Source: Treponema sp.
GTDB taxonomy: Bacteria > Spirochaetota > Spirochaetia > Treponematales > Breznakiellaceae
DNA: 15,115 nucleotides
NCBI GenBank assembly: GCA_031277045.1
Contig: JAISLX010000084.1
Location: 1-15,115 of the forward strand
Direction: 5' to 3'
A model generated the notes under the pieces. It ran no database searches. It worked only from the letters and a program-made list of their open reading frames with translations, and was not told the origin of the DNA. The translations under genes were made by a program, and so were the position numbers. Below, piece by piece: positions 5,802-13,825 of the stretch (the stretch's first letter is position 1; every line of letters starts with the position of its first letter).

Positions 5802-6614
5802 ATGCGTTTAATTGTTGTTAAGGACTATCATGAACTTAGTGCGGCGGGGGCGGAATACATCGCGGAACGGGTAACGCGGTTCCGGGGAGATCGTCCCTTC
5901 GTGCTGGGGCTTCCCACAGGTTCGACGCCGCTGGGCATTTACCGGGAACTGATCCGTAAACACCGGGAGGGGAAGCTTTCTTTTAGCCGGGTGATCACGT
6001 TCAATATGGACGAATACCTGGGGCTTTCCTCGGGACATCCGCAAAGCTACCACAGCTTTATGTGGGAGAATTTTTTCAGTCATATCGATATCCCGGCCTC
6101 GAATGTCCATATCCTGAATGGCGAAACCCGCGACCCGGAGGGGGAGTGCCGGGCTTATGAAGAGGCTATTACGGCGGCGGGGGGCATCGACCTTTTTCTG
6201 GGGGGCATGGGGGAAGACGGGCATATCGCCTTTAACGAACCGTTTTCATCGTTTAATTCCCGGACCAGGGTGGCGATTCTGACCGCCGGTACCCGCGCCG
6301 TTAACGCCCGCTTTTTTGGCGGGGATATAAGCCAGGTTCCCCGCGCGGCCCTTACCGTGGGCGTGGGAACCGTCATGGACGCCAAAGAAGTTCTTATCGC
6401 CGCTTCGGGCCGTAACAAGGCCCGTGCCCTGCGGGACGCGGTGGAGGGGTCCATAAGCCACCGCTGTCCCCTTTCCTGCCTCCAGAATCACCCCAGGGCG
6501 GCGATTATCTGCGACGCCGCCGCCGCGGCGGAACTGGAAGTTGGTACTGTCGAGTATTTTAAAACCCTGGAAACGGCAATCGGGGAACAGGCGGGCGGAA
6601 ACAGCCGCCCATGA
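5802..6614 (+). CDS. nagB: Glucosamine-6-phosphate deaminase
   Basis: Converts glucosamine 6-phosphate to fructose 6-phosphate plus ammonia, the last step of amino-sugar (chitin or peptidoglycan fragment) use before glycolysis. The 270-residue length matches the 266-residue E. coli enzyme. GLPTGSTP (36-43, phosphate binding), FNMDEY (catalytic base D70), and GEDGHIAFNEP with D139, H141 and E146 (ring-opening site) are all present; the C-terminus TVEYFKTLE is typical. The ATG follows GGAGG (5792-5796) by 5 nt, an ideal site. No nagA or amino-sugar transporter is adjacent. Its long leader with terminator and hairpins (5640-5776) suggests regulation at the RNA level. Confidence 0.97.
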   Translation: MRLIVVKDYHELSAAGAEYIAERVTRFRGDRPFVLGLPTGSTPLGIYRELIRKHREGKLSFSRVITFNMDEYLGLSSGHPQSYHSFMWENFFSHIDIPASNVHILNGETRDPEGECRAYEEAITAAGGIDLFLGGMGEDGHIAFNEPFSSFNSRTRVAILTAGTRAVNARFFGGDISQVPRAALTVGVGTVMDAKEVLIAASGRNKARALRDAVEGSISHRCPLSCLQNHPRAAIICDAAAAAELEVGTVEYFKTLETAIGEQAGGNSRP

Positions 6615-6643
6615 GGTCCCCCTTCCTGCCCGGAACCGGTTAC

Positions 6644-6672
6644 TTGCCGCGGACCATGATGGAAAATATAAT
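6644..6672 (+). promoter_or_regulatory. Predicted promoter of the UPRT gene, giving a leaderless mRNA
   Basis: -35 TTGCCG (6644-6649, 4 of 6), 17-bp spacer, and a perfect -10 TATAAT (6667-6672). Only 8 bp separate the -10 from the ATG at 6681, so transcription would begin at or within about 3 nt of the start codon. No ribosome site lies in that gap (GGTTTTTA). Confidence 0.55.
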
Positions 6673-6680
6673 GGTTTTTA

Positions 6681-7772
6681 ATGAACACGGTGGTGCTAAA
6701 GGCCGAGGATCTGGACGGGTACCTTACGGCGGCGGACAAGGACCGGCTGGAACGGATGGACAGGGCTTACCAGGAAGCTATGACCCTTTTTGGGGAACTT
6801 TCCCATGCCAACCGGGTGGAAGCCCGGCGGCACGCCGAGGAAGGGCTTATTTCCCGGTACAACGAGATGGGAGCTTTGATGCAGGAAATCTGCGGGGAAG
6901 AGTCCGGCCTGCATGTGTACTCCTTCCAGACTCCCCACGAAAGCCACGCCGAGGCTTCGCGGCTTATCGCCAAGCTGCGGGATGTCAGGACGGAAAACCA
7001 GGAATTTGTGTACTACATTCAGCGGGCCTACGAGATGCTGTTCAAACTTGCCTACGGGGGAAGGGCTGGTACCGATAAAAACTACCTGATTGTCAAAACG
7101 CCGGTAACCTTTCCGGTGGACAACTACGCGGTTCACAAGATCACGAACATTGACGGTTTTATCGAAAATACCGTGATGTGCGTCATGCTGCGGGGGGCTC
7201 TGCTTCCGTCGATGATCATGAGCAAAGAGATTGAGGAATACTCGTCTCACGGTTACGTAACCCCCTTCGCGCTGTTCCGTATCAAGCGGGACGAGCGGAA
7301 GCGGGAACACGATATGGAGTACATTCTGGATTTGGAAAAATCGTTCTTTAACCTCGCGGACCTGGACGGCAGGGACCTGGTGTTCGCGGATCCCATGAAC
7401 GCCACCGGGGGAAGCCTGGTAACAGTGGTCAGGTATCTGCTGGCCGAAGGGGTTAAACCCAGATCCATCGGATTTTTCAACGTGATAGCCGCCCTTAAGG
7501 GGGCGTTGCGGGTGGTCCGGGCCCTGAACAACTGTGATGTCTATACTCTGTGGATGGACCCGGCGCTTAACAAATCCGCCTATATCATGCCCGGCCTGGG
7601 GGACGCGGGGGACCGGCTCAACGGCAGGGACGGGGAGGCCTATCCCCGGAACATCATTCAGCTTATCGCCGATTATGGGGACAACATCGCCCGGCTGTAC
7701 CGCGCCCAACTGCGGAAAATCGAGGATACCGTGCTGTCCCGGGGTTCCGCCACGGGGGTAACGGCGCGGTGA
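6681..7772 (+). CDS. upp: Uracil phosphoribosyltransferase-like protein with N-terminal extension
   Basis: Predicted to make UMP from uracil and PRPP (pyrimidine salvage, cytoplasm). The PRPP loop DPMNATGGS (about 237-245) and the base-binding segment [10 protein letters not shown] (303-312) match canonical Upp ([19 protein letters not shown]). [16 protein letters not shown] (near 100) corresponds to the usual LRD..T..FR start, so about 75 residues precede the core. At 363 aa it is much longer than the usual 208 or so. Differences: the RAGL loop reads RGAL, an acidic/basic linker interrupts the strand before the PRPP loop, and the normal FGT after GDAGDR is NGRD, so base preference could differ. 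A later ATG at 6756 is possible, but the promoter points to 6681. The TGA overlaps the GTG of the next gene (GTGA), implying translational coupling. Confidence 0.85.
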   Translation: MNTVVLKAEDLDGYLTAADKDRLERMDRAYQEAMTLFGELSHANRVEARRHAEEGLISRYNEMGALMQEICGEESGLHVYSFQTPHESHAEASRLIAKLRDVRTENQEFVYYIQRAYEMLFKLAYGGRAGTDKNYLIVKTPVTFPVDNYAVHKITNIDGFIENTVMCVMLRGALLPSMIMSKEIEEYSSHGYVTPFALFRIKRDERKREHDMEYILDLEKSFFNLADLDGRDLVFADPMNATGGSLVTVVRYLLAEGVKPRSIGFFNVIAALKGALRVVRALNNCDVYTLWMDPALNKSAYIMPGLGDAGDRLNGRDGEAYPRNIIQLIADYGDNIARLYRAQLRKIEDTVLSRGSATGVTAR

Positions 7773-8695
7773 AAACCGGTTCCGGGGGGTACGCGGCCGT
7801 CCCGGCGGCGCTTGGCGCGGCACTGCTGTTTTTTTTCCAGGCGGTGTCGTTTTCCTGCCAAAGTTTTGGCGCCAGCGCGGAGGAATATTATGCCATCGGG
7901 ATGGCTTATTTCGAGATAGGGAAATACGAAGAGGCGGAACACTGGCTTTTTAAGGCCCGTTCCGCCGGCAAGACCAGAATCGCCAGCGAATACAACCTGG
8001 GGCGTATCGCCTACGAGACCGGCCGTTACCAGGACGCGGTGGAATATTTTGAGACGGTACTGAAACGGGACCCGGATAATGTCATGGCTCTGCGGGCCCT
8101 GGCCTACACCCGGATCAAAACCGGCGAACTGGAAAAGGCCGAAGCCCTGTACGCCCGGGTTCTGACCCTGGTTCCTGACGACACCGACGACGGGTACAAC
8201 CACGCCCTGGTGCTTTACGCCCTGGAACAATACGCCGCGGCGGAGGAACTGATCCTTTCGCGCCGCCACACCCTTGAGAACAACAAGGACATGCTTCTCC
8301 TTTTTGCCCGTACCCAGCGGGCGCTGGGAAAGGTGGAGGCGGTGGACAGTTACGCCCGCTGGCTCATGGACAACAACGACAACCAGGTACGTTACGAATA
8401 CGCCCAGGTCCTTGAAGGGGCGGAACTTTATGCCAAGGCTCTGGAAGAGTACCAGGCCGCCCTTGCCGGTCTTCCGCCGGGCAGCGAGAATCCCAGCATA
8501 ACGGAACTCCGTTTTAACCTGGCGCGGGTCTACCTGACGGCGGACGCCGGCAATCCCCAGGGAATGACCGAACTTAAAGCCGCCGTGGAAGGCGGCTTCG
8601 CGGACCGGGAGGCGCTGGAGACTCTGGCGCGGGACGAGAGGATAGACGAACCGGGCCGGGCGGAAATTCAGAAACTGATTGAAAGTCTGCCGTAA
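7769..8695 (+). CDS. Secreted tetratricopeptide-repeat protein (possible lipoprotein)
   Basis: 308 residues. A hydrophobic N-terminus (about 9-29, with ALLFFFQAV) ends at Cys30 in VSFSC. The residue at -3 of this cysteine is Ser, so it is a poor lipobox; a plain signal peptide cleaved near GAS-AEE is the alternative. The mature part is about seven TPR-like helical pairs: [60 protein letters not shown], and less regular units to residue 285. TPR solenoids bind proteins or peptides, here likely in the periplasm or at the outer-membrane inner face; the partner is unknown. The start is GTG at 7769, overlapping the upstream TGA, so translation is probably coupled to the UPRT gene despite no obvious functional link. 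Confidence 0.87.
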   Translation: MKTGSGGYAAVPAALGAALLFFFQAVSFSCQSFGASAEEYYAIGMAYFEIGKYEEAEHWLFKARSAGKTRIASEYNLGRIAYETGRYQDAVEYFETVLKRDPDNVMALRALAYTRIKTGELEKAEALYARVLTLVPDDTDDGYNHALVLYALEQYAAAEELILSRRHTLENNKDMLLLFARTQRALGKVEAVDSYARWLMDNNDNQVRYEYAQVLEGAELYAKALEEYQAALAGLPPGSENPSITELRFNLARVYLTADAGNPQGMTELKAAVEGGFADREALETLARDERIDEPGRAEIQKLIESLP

Positions 8696-8711
8696 AGCCC
8701 GCGCCTGAGCT

Positions 8712-8740
8712 TGTTCCAAAACCCGGTTGGGTTTGGAACA
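8712..8740 (+). repeat. Interspersed palindrome, copy C (likely transcript end hairpin)
   Basis: TGTTCCAAA and CCC pair with GGG and TTTGGAACA (12 pairs, one bulged A) around a GGTT loop. On the minus strand it contains CCCAACCGGGTTTTGGAACA, matching copies A and B. It begins 16 bp past the TPR gene stop and may serve as a terminator, though no T-run follows. Nothing recognisable lies in 8741-8900. Confidence 0.6.
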
Positions 8741-8900
8741 GCATCGCCTGTTTGAGCCGCGAGCCGCCGGGGCGCGTGAAAAGCCGTACACCGGATTTCC
8801 TTCCAAAATTTGGCGCTTATGGGAAAAGCTTCCGGACGGTAAAACCGCGGCGCGGGGGCCGGCTGTCCATGACCGGTGTTTATGGTGTAGTGTGGCGGCA

Positions 8901-9188
8901 ATGATCGTGTCCATGATTCAGATGATCTTCGAAATTCCCGGGGTGGACAGCATCAAAGAAAAACGGCGTATCCTCAGTTCCGTCAAAAGCAAACTTCAGC
9001 GCCGCTTCAACATGAGCGTGGCGGAGGTGGATTTGCAGGATTCCCTGTCGTTTGCCCAAATCGGCGGGGCCTTGGTCTCCAATTCCCGGACTTTCGGCGA
9101 GTCGGTACTCCACAAAGCGTTTGAGATGGTCGAACAGAATGTTCCGGTGCGGATTCAGGACATGCGAATACATTCGGAGGAATTTTAA
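8901..9188 (+). CDS. DUF503 / YlxP-like small protein
   Basis: 95 residues matching the DUF503 family along its whole length: MIV start, IPGVDSIKEKRRILSSVKSK, LQRRFNMSVAEVDLQDSLSF, IGGALVSNSR, then VEQNVPVRI near the end. Known members are about 90-100 aa alpha/beta proteins; the Gram-positive YlxP is encoded near rbfA and infB, so a ribosome- or RNA-related role is often suggested but not proven. Here there is no such neighbourhood. The frame is open upstream to 8727, but family similarity begins at the ATG at 8901. That ATG lacks a strong ribosome site, so the start rests on homology. The next gene follows after 8 bp and is probably in the same transcript. Confidence 0.9.
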   Translation: MIVSMIQMIFEIPGVDSIKEKRRILSSVKSKLQRRFNMSVAEVDLQDSLSFAQIGGALVSNSRTFGESVLHKAFEMVEQNVPVRIQDMRIHSEEF

Positions 9189-9196
9189 GCACAACC

Positions 9197-9841
9197 ATGA
9201 AAACTACCATACGGCGTTTTTTATCCGGACTTGCGGCGTTAAGCCTTGCCGTTATCTGTTCCTGCGTCGGAGTTCGCTCGGAGATTGTTCTGAACGCGGA
9301 CGGTACGGGCAGGATGAATTTGGAATACCGGGTTTCCCGGCAATTTGAGGCTGTCGGCGCGCTGGACGGCAACGCGGGCCGGCCAAGTATCCCCGTGGGC
9401 CGCGCCGATTTTGAGCGCGGCATTGACTGGCTGGAAGGACTCACGCTGGATTCCTTTTCCTCCCGCGAGGAAGGCGGGGATCTGGTAAGCCGGGCGGTAA
9501 TTTCCTTTTCCCGGCTGGAAGATATCCTCCCCCTGCTGGACTACGGCGGCCGGAACGCCGCGTTTTACCGGGAAGGGGAGAGCCGGGTACTGCGCCTTAA
9601 CCTGGGCTCAGGCGCGGGGCGCGGGGATATCGACCCCCAGCTCGCCGCGCTGCTGGAACAGGCATGCCAGGGCTATGACATCGCCGTAAGCCTCAGCGCC
9701 CCCGGCAAGGTGGAACTGCGGGTCAAGGGGGACCGGGAGGGTTTAAGCGTTGGGGAATCCGGCAAACGTGCGGAATTTTCCGCGGCTCTGTCCCGGTTTT
9801 TCCGGCCCGGCAAGGACCTGGAACTGGAATTCGTTTTTTAG
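9197..9841 (+). CDS. Predicted lipoprotein, LppM-like fold suspected
   Basis: 214 residues. The N-terminus has charged residues (RR at 6-7), a hydrophobic core LSGLAALSLAV and a lipobox-like ICSC ending at Cys23, so it should be lipid-anchored. The mature part opens with EIVLNADGTGRMNLEYRVSR, a pattern seen in small bacterial lipoproteins whose first strand carries 'dGsG.v...' (LppM-like); this family placement is tentative. The rest is mixed alpha/beta with no recognised active site. GGAGG lies inside the DUF503 gene end (9177-9181), 15 nt from the ATG, a long spacing. Its last 4 bp overlap the 3' end of thiQ on the opposite strand (TAG and TAA share TA). Confidence 0.75.
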   Translation: MKTTIRRFLSGLAALSLAVICSCVGVRSEIVLNADGTGRMNLEYRVSRQFEAVGALDGNAGRPSIPVGRADFERGIDWLEGLTLDSFSSREEGGDLVSRAVISFSRLEDILPLLDYGGRNAAFYREGESRVLRLNLGSGAGRGDIDPQLAALLEQACQGYDIAVSLSAPGKVELRVKGDREGLSVGESGKRAEFSAALSRFFRPGKDLELEFVF

Positions 9842-10854
9842 GGCCCTGCCACAGGCCGCGGCAGGGTCATGTTTAGTTCCCATCTGCCCACGCTGCCGGG
9901 GGAGGGGAGGGGATCGCGGAGGGGTTGTTCTGCCCCAATCCGGGTCCCGTCCGGCAATTCGAGTTCAAGGTTCATCATTCCCCCATCAAAGACAGCCCCG
10001 ATGAACGTGGCTGTGAGGATTCGCGATTCCGGTCCGCTCCGGGGCTTTTCCCCGGCGGCGCGAAGAGCGTCCCGGGGGACGAAGATCAGGCCCGTGCCCG
10101 GCATAAGCAGCTTTTCCCGGGGCAGCACCGTGCCCCGGCCAAAGAACCGGCCCGCGAAGGCGGTCCTGGGTTCCAGAAAGAGCTCCCGTCCGGTCCCCGT
10201 TTCCACAATTTGGCCCTTGTCCATAAGGGCGATCCGGTTACCCAGCAGGGCCGCTTCCTCGCGGTCGTGAGTTACAAAGATGCAGGGCGCCCCGGATTGG
10301 GCGCGGATGGAGGCGAATTCCCCCTGAATTTCCCGCCGCAGCGGGGTATCCAGGCTGGAAAAAGGTTCGTCCAGCAGGAGCAGCCGGGGTTCCGCCGCCA
10401 GCGCCCGCGCAATGGCCACCCGCTGCCGTTCCCCCCCGGACAGGGTGTCCACGCGCCGTTTTTCCCGGTTCGGCAGCCGTACCGCCCGGAGGGTATCGGC
10501 GACAACTCGTCGGCGCGCGGCTCCCCCAAGTCCCCGCAGGAAGGGTCCGTAGCCCACATTGCCCCCCACGGAAAGGTGGGGAAACAGGGCCAGGTCCTGA
10601 AACACTACGGCGATCCCCCTCTTCCAGGGGGGAAGGGCGGCAGTATCCTCGCCGTCCAGAACTATCCTCCCCGAATCTTCCCGGATAAGCCCCGCGATAA
10701 GGTTTAGCGCGCTGGTCTTGCCGCAGCCGGAAGGCCCCGCCAGAACCAGCGTTTCGCCGGGGGACACGTCCAGTTCCCCAATACCAAGGCGGAAACCCCC
10801 GGCAAAGGTCTTTTCCAGCCCCCGGATCTCCAGCCCCCGGTTTTCGCGTCCCAC
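9838..10854 (-). CDS. thiQ: Thiamine-type ABC transporter ATP-binding protein with C-terminal TOBE-like extension
   Basis: Powers the ThiBP importer by ATP hydrolysis on the cytoplasmic side. The ATPase core is complete: Walker A GPSGCGKTS (40-48), Q-loop VVFQD (Q86), signature LSGGERQR (138-145), Walker B LLLLDEP (158-164), D-loop SSLD and switch His VTHD (H197). At 338 aa it exceeds the E. coli ThiQ (about 230 aa) by a regulatory-type C-terminal part (about 235-338: LIFVPRDALRA, then ILTATFIGAVFDGG, then LELPDGTRI), as in FbpC/PotA-like ATPases. Hence iron or another ligand would be guessed from this subunit alone; the thiamine call comes from ThiB and the riboswitch. Start GTG at 10854, two bases after the thiP stop, behind AAGGGGGG. 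Confidence 0.88.
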   Translation of the reverse strand: MGRENRGLEIRGLEKTFAGGFRLGIGELDVSPGETLVLAGPSGCGKTSALNLIAGLIREDSGRIVLDGEDTAALPPWKRGIAVVFQDLALFPHLSVGGNVGYGPFLRGLGGAARRRVVADTLRAVRLPNREKRRVDTLSGGERQRVAIARALAAEPRLLLLDEPFSSLDTPLRREIQGEFASIRAQSGAPCIFVTHDREEAALLGNRIALMDKGQIVETGTGRELFLEPRTAFAGRFFGRGTVLPREKLLMPGTGLIFVPRDALRAAGEKPRSGPESRILTATFIGAVFDGGMMNLELELPDGTRIGAEQPLRDPLPSPGSVGRWELNMTLPRPVAGP

Positions 10855-10856
10855 GG

Positions 10857-12500
10857 TCAGCGGCCCCCCTTCCCGCCGGAGCGCGGAGCGCCCAGATCCG
10901 AAAGCAGGAACAGGGCGGCGCAGCAGAGGATAAGCAGGGTCCCCCCCGCGCAGGCCGCCCCGTAGCGGTAAGCCCCCGCGGCCCGGTAGATGAACAGAGG
11001 CAGGGTTTCCCAGCCTTCCACTCCCAGCATCATTACGGCGTTAAGTTCCCCCAGGCTTATGGCCGCGGCAAAAGCCCAGGCGGAGCGGATCCGGCCGGAG
11101 GCGATGGGCAGGGCCAGCGTAAAAATCCGGACAAGGGGGCCCGCGCCGAAGACCGCGCCGGCCCTCATTACCGTGGGGGGCAGGTTCGCAAGACCCTGGG
11201 AGACTGAATTGAACGCGAAAGGCAGGGCGATGACGCTGTGGACCAGTATTACCGAAACAAGGGAGCGGGACTGTTCCCGGCCGTAAAGGACAAGCCAGCC
11301 CAGCCCCAGGACTATCCCCGATGAGGCCAGGGGGGAAACCGCGGCGATTCTGATCAGCGCCCGTAACAACCGTCCCCCGCCCCGGTCCCCGGCGTCCTGG
11401 ACCGCGTCCCGGGCCAGGATCGCGCCGTTGGCCAGAACAGCCAGCGCGCAGGAGACGCCGGCGGAGGAAAAGGCGAGGAGCAGGGAACGGCCCAGCGCGG
11501 GCAGCGCCCCCTCCCCGGCGATCCGCCACCAGTAAAGGCTGAATTCCCGCCGTCCTGCGCGGGAAGCCTGCCGGAGAAAGGATTCCAGCGGAATCGAGAG
11601 GATTGGCCCCAGCACGACAAGGGCCATCACCAGGGCGTATATTCCCAGGGCAAGGGGGGAAGTTCCCCGTCCCGTCATGGGGCGGTTCCGGTCGGCGGCG
11701 GTGTTGATCCTGTCCAGACGGCCCGCCAGAACCAGGTAGAGCAGAAACGCCGCGGCGGCGACAGCGGTTTCGGCAAGAGCCAGAATCCCCGCCGCCTCGT
11801 AATCCAGGCTGAGTCTGGCGTAGCGGTATATTTCCACCGCCAGGGTACTCGCGGCGGGACCGCCCCCCAGGATCAGAACCACGGCAAAACTGGTAAAACA
11901 GTACAGAAACACCAACAGCGCCGCGCAGACGATGCCGGGGAGACAGAGAGGCAGAAGAATGGGGACCAGGGCCCTCGACGGGGAGGCGCCCAGAGTCGCC
12001 GCCGCGGGAAGATAGGCCCGCCGGGCCTGTTCCAGGCTGTCCCCCGCCAGACGTACCACCAGAGGGAAGTTGTAAAAGCCGTGGGCCAGGATAACCGCCT
12101 CCGGCCTGTAGAGAATCCGCACAGGGCGGCAGCCCAGAGCCGCCAGAAGCCGGTTCAGCCAGCCCGAATTCCCAAAGAAAAGCGCGAAGCCCAGGACCAC
12201 GAGAATCGGGGGCAGGGCGAAAGGCAGGGCGGACAAGGAGCGCGCGAAACGGTAAAGCGGTGAAGGACCGGCGTTTCCCCCTTCCCCCCCGGACGAAAGA
12301 AACCACGCGCCGGGAAGCCCCAGAGCCAGGGCAAAAACCGTACTCAGGGCCGCCTGCTTCAGCGTAAAAGCCAGAGTAGGCAGCATTTGTTGTACCAGCG
12401 GCAGGTAATCCCGCCCCGCCCCGCCAAATCCCAGGCCCAGACTGGCGGCGTAAGGCGCCGCGAAGGCCAGGACCGCCAGGACCAGGGACGGCAGGGCCAT
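10857..12500 (-). CDS. thiP: Thiamine-type ABC transporter permease, fused two-domain
   Basis: Inner-membrane channel subunit. The 547-residue product is an internal duplication, about 12 membrane segments, as in ThiP and FbpB. Each half has an EAA-type coupling loop: QARRAYLPAAATLGASPSRA in the first and VMRAGAVFGAGPLVRIFTLA in the second, which contact the ATPase. Start uncertain: the only ATG (12500) falls inside the first membrane helix context (AAAWIMALPSLVLAVLAF), with no good ribosome site. The frame is open to the end of thiB, and an ATT at 12590-12588 overlapping the thiB TAA lies 8 nt after AAGGA; starting there would give 577 residues. Downstream thiQ follows after 2 bp. Confidence 0.88.
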   Translation of the reverse strand: MALPSLVLAVLAFAAPYAASLGLGFGGAGRDYLPLVQQMLPTLAFTLKQAALSTVFALALGLPGAWFLSSGGEGGNAGPSPLYRFARSLSALPFALPPILVVLGFALFFGNSGWLNRLLAALGCRPVRILYRPEAVILAHGFYNFPLVVRLAGDSLEQARRAYLPAAATLGASPSRALVPILLPLCLPGIVCAALLVFLYCFTSFAVVLILGGGPAASTLAVEIYRYARLSLDYEAAGILALAETAVAAAAFLLYLVLAGRLDRINTAADRNRPMTGRGTSPLALGIYALVMALVVLGPILSIPLESFLRQASRAGRREFSLYWWRIAGEGALPALGRSLLLAFSSAGVSCALAVLANGAILARDAVQDAGDRGGGRLLRALIRIAAVSPLASSGIVLGLGWLVLYGREQSRSLVSVILVHSVIALPFAFNSVSQGLANLPPTVMRAGAVFGAGPLVRIFTLALPIASGRIRSAWAFAAAISLGELNAVMMLGVEGWETLPLFIYRAAGAYRYGAACAGGTLLILCCAALFLLSDLGAPRSGGKGGR

Positions 12501-12585
12501 GATCCACGCCGCCGCCCGGCCCTGCCCGTAACTCAGGCAGCGGCCGCTTCCCGCCGCGTCCCCGGCGGCCGGTTTTCGCGTCAGG

Positions 12586-13599
12586 TTAATGGCCTGTTTC
12601 CTTCATCAAAGCAGTCCACTCGTTCAGTTCAGCCTCCGTGGCCGGTTCAGCCTTCAGCAGCCGGCCGCTGCGGGGGGCGATACGGAACGAATCGGGCAGG
12701 GGAATATCGATCACCGGGTACATCCAGTTGCCCAGGGGGATAAGAGCCTGAAAAGCGGGACTAACCATATAATCAAGAAAGGCCCGCGCGTTCTCCTTGT
12801 TTTTCGCGGCCCCCAGGAGCCCGGCAAGCTCAACCTGGACAGGATGCCCCCCCTCAAAGATCGCCGCCTTGTAGCGCTCAGTCCCCTCATATTCCAAATG
12901 GTAGCTGGGACTTGTGGTGTAGGACAGCACCAGAGGAGCTTCCCCGTTGGTAAAAAGGCCGTAGCCGCCGCTCCAGCCTTCGGCAATTGTCAGGATCGAA
13001 GGGGAAAGCCGCCGCCAGTAGTCCCGCCAGCCTGAGCCGTACACCGCCCGGACCCAGCCGAAAAACCCAAGCCCCGGCGAGGAACTGCGGGGGTCCATCA
13101 GAATGATCTTCCCCGCGTAGGATTCCCCTGTCAGCTCTTCAAGACTGGCCGGAGGACGGGGCAGGGCCTCCGAATCGTACACAAAGGCAAAGTAACTGTA
13201 ATCGAAAGGGATAAGGGACCAGCCCGGATCGACAATCAACTCAGGCAGTATCTTGTCCGCCCCGGCAGGTTTGTAAGCTTCCAGCAGCCCCGAAGCCAGA
13301 GCGCGGGAGGCCAGATTCTGATCCAGCCCCAGAATGATGTCGGCGCGGGCCTCCCCCTTCTCAAGCAGAAGCCGGGCCAGCAGTTCCCCCGCGTCCCCGT
13401 GGCTCACCCATCTGACGCTGACGCCGCTCCGCTCCTGGAAGTCCTTGGCCGCCGCCGGGCCGGGGCCCCACTCGGAAGTGAAGGAATCGTAGGTCCAGAT
13501 CACCACTTCCCGCGCTTCCGCGCCGGCCCTGCCCCTCGAAAAGAGGGAGGAACTGACGAGAGCCGCGAACAAGACAACGAAGACGATTTTTCTGTGCAT
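12586..13599 (-). CDS. thiB: Thiamine ABC transporter periplasmic substrate-binding protein
   Basis: 337 residues, Sec signal peptide at 1-27 or so (KIVFVVLFAALVSSSLFSRG) cut near AGA-EA. The mature chain follows ThiB/TbpA: VIWTYDSFTSEWGPGP, LLEKGEARADIILGLDQNL, PFDYSYFAFVYDS, IILMDPRSSSPGLGFFGW, and VLSYTTSPSYH, the last near the ligand pocket. ThiB binds thiamine and its phosphates in the periplasm and delivers them to ThiP. Start: ATG at 13599, GGGGAG 6 nt upstream. First gene of thiBPQ behind a TPP riboswitch on the same strand, which strongly supports the ligand. No thiamine biosynthesis gene is in the window, so the cell may depend on uptake, but this cannot be judged from here. Confidence 0.95.
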   Translation of the reverse strand: MHRKIVFVVLFAALVSSSLFSRGRAGAEAREVVIWTYDSFTSEWGPGPAAAKDFQERSGVSVRWVSHGDAGELLARLLLEKGEARADIILGLDQNLASRALASGLLEAYKPAGADKILPELIVDPGWSLIPFDYSYFAFVYDSEALPRPPASLEELTGESYAGKIILMDPRSSSPGLGFFGWVRAVYGSGWRDYWRRLSPSILTIAEGWSGGYGLFTNGEAPLVLSYTTSPSYHLEYEGTERYKAAIFEGGHPVQVELAGLLGAAKNKENARAFLDYMVSPAFQALIPLGNWMYPVIDIPLPDSFRIAPRSGRLLKAEPATEAELNEWTALMKETGH

Positions 13600-13722
13600 G
13601 ATGCACTCCCCGCGTCCGGGCCGCCCTGAAAAACCTGGCGGCGGGCAGACTGCCGGCCGGGAGAACGCGGGTAGAAAGCAATAGGCGGAATGACGGACAC
13701 CGGGCTGCGGCCTGCCGCATTT

Positions 13723-13764
13723 GCAGTTTGCCGCCGGCAGTTTGCCGTCGGCGCTTGCCGGGCC
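13723..13764. repeat. Three imperfect 14-bp tandem repeats in the thiB leader
   Basis: GCAGTTTGCCGCCG (13723), GCAGTTTGCCGTCG (13737) and a weaker GCGCTTGCCGGGCC (13751) lie end to end. A TGCGGC/GCCGCA palindrome is next to them (13706-13719). They are transcribed in the thiB leader, downstream of the terminator-like fold, so they would appear only in read-through RNA. Confidence 0.5.
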
Positions 13765-13770
13765 TTCGTT

Positions 13771-13820
13771 AAAAAGCCATAAACCCCGGTTACAAGGCCG
13801 CAGGACTGCGGTTCCGGTTT
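13771..13820 (-). terminator. Terminator-like fold in the TPP riboswitch expression platform
   Basis: On the minus strand AAACC (13820-13816) can pair with GGTTT (13785-13781), enclosing a CCGCA/TGCGG hairpin (13811-13798); five T follow (13775-13771) after ATGGC. It starts 6 bp past the aptamer, the expected place for a TPP-controlled transcription stop. The T-run is not directly at the stem base, so efficiency is unsure. Confidence 0.45.
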
Positions 13821-13825
13821 AATTG

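Noticed and set aside
6696..7823. 375-codon minus-strand ORF opposite the UPRT gene
   Set aside because: Shadow of the UPRT gene, which carries DPMNATGGS and GDAGDR; no start signal or family resemblance on the minus strand.
8727..8900. N-terminal extension of the DUF503 frame
   Set aside because: Family similarity begins at the ATG at 8901; the upstream part begins within palindrome C and looks non-coding.
7673..8914. 413-codon minus-strand ORF opposite the TPR gene
   Set aside because: Antisense of TPR repeats; crosses palindrome C and neighbouring gene ends; no plausible start.
11041..12507. 488-codon second frame within thiP
   Set aside because: Pro/Gly/Arg-rich overlapping frame; thiP has membrane segments and EAA loops in the accepted frame.
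9838..13599. Iron(III) or spermidine transporter
   Set aside because: The ATPase and permease alone would allow it, but the binding protein has ThiB motifs and a TPP riboswitch precedes the operon.
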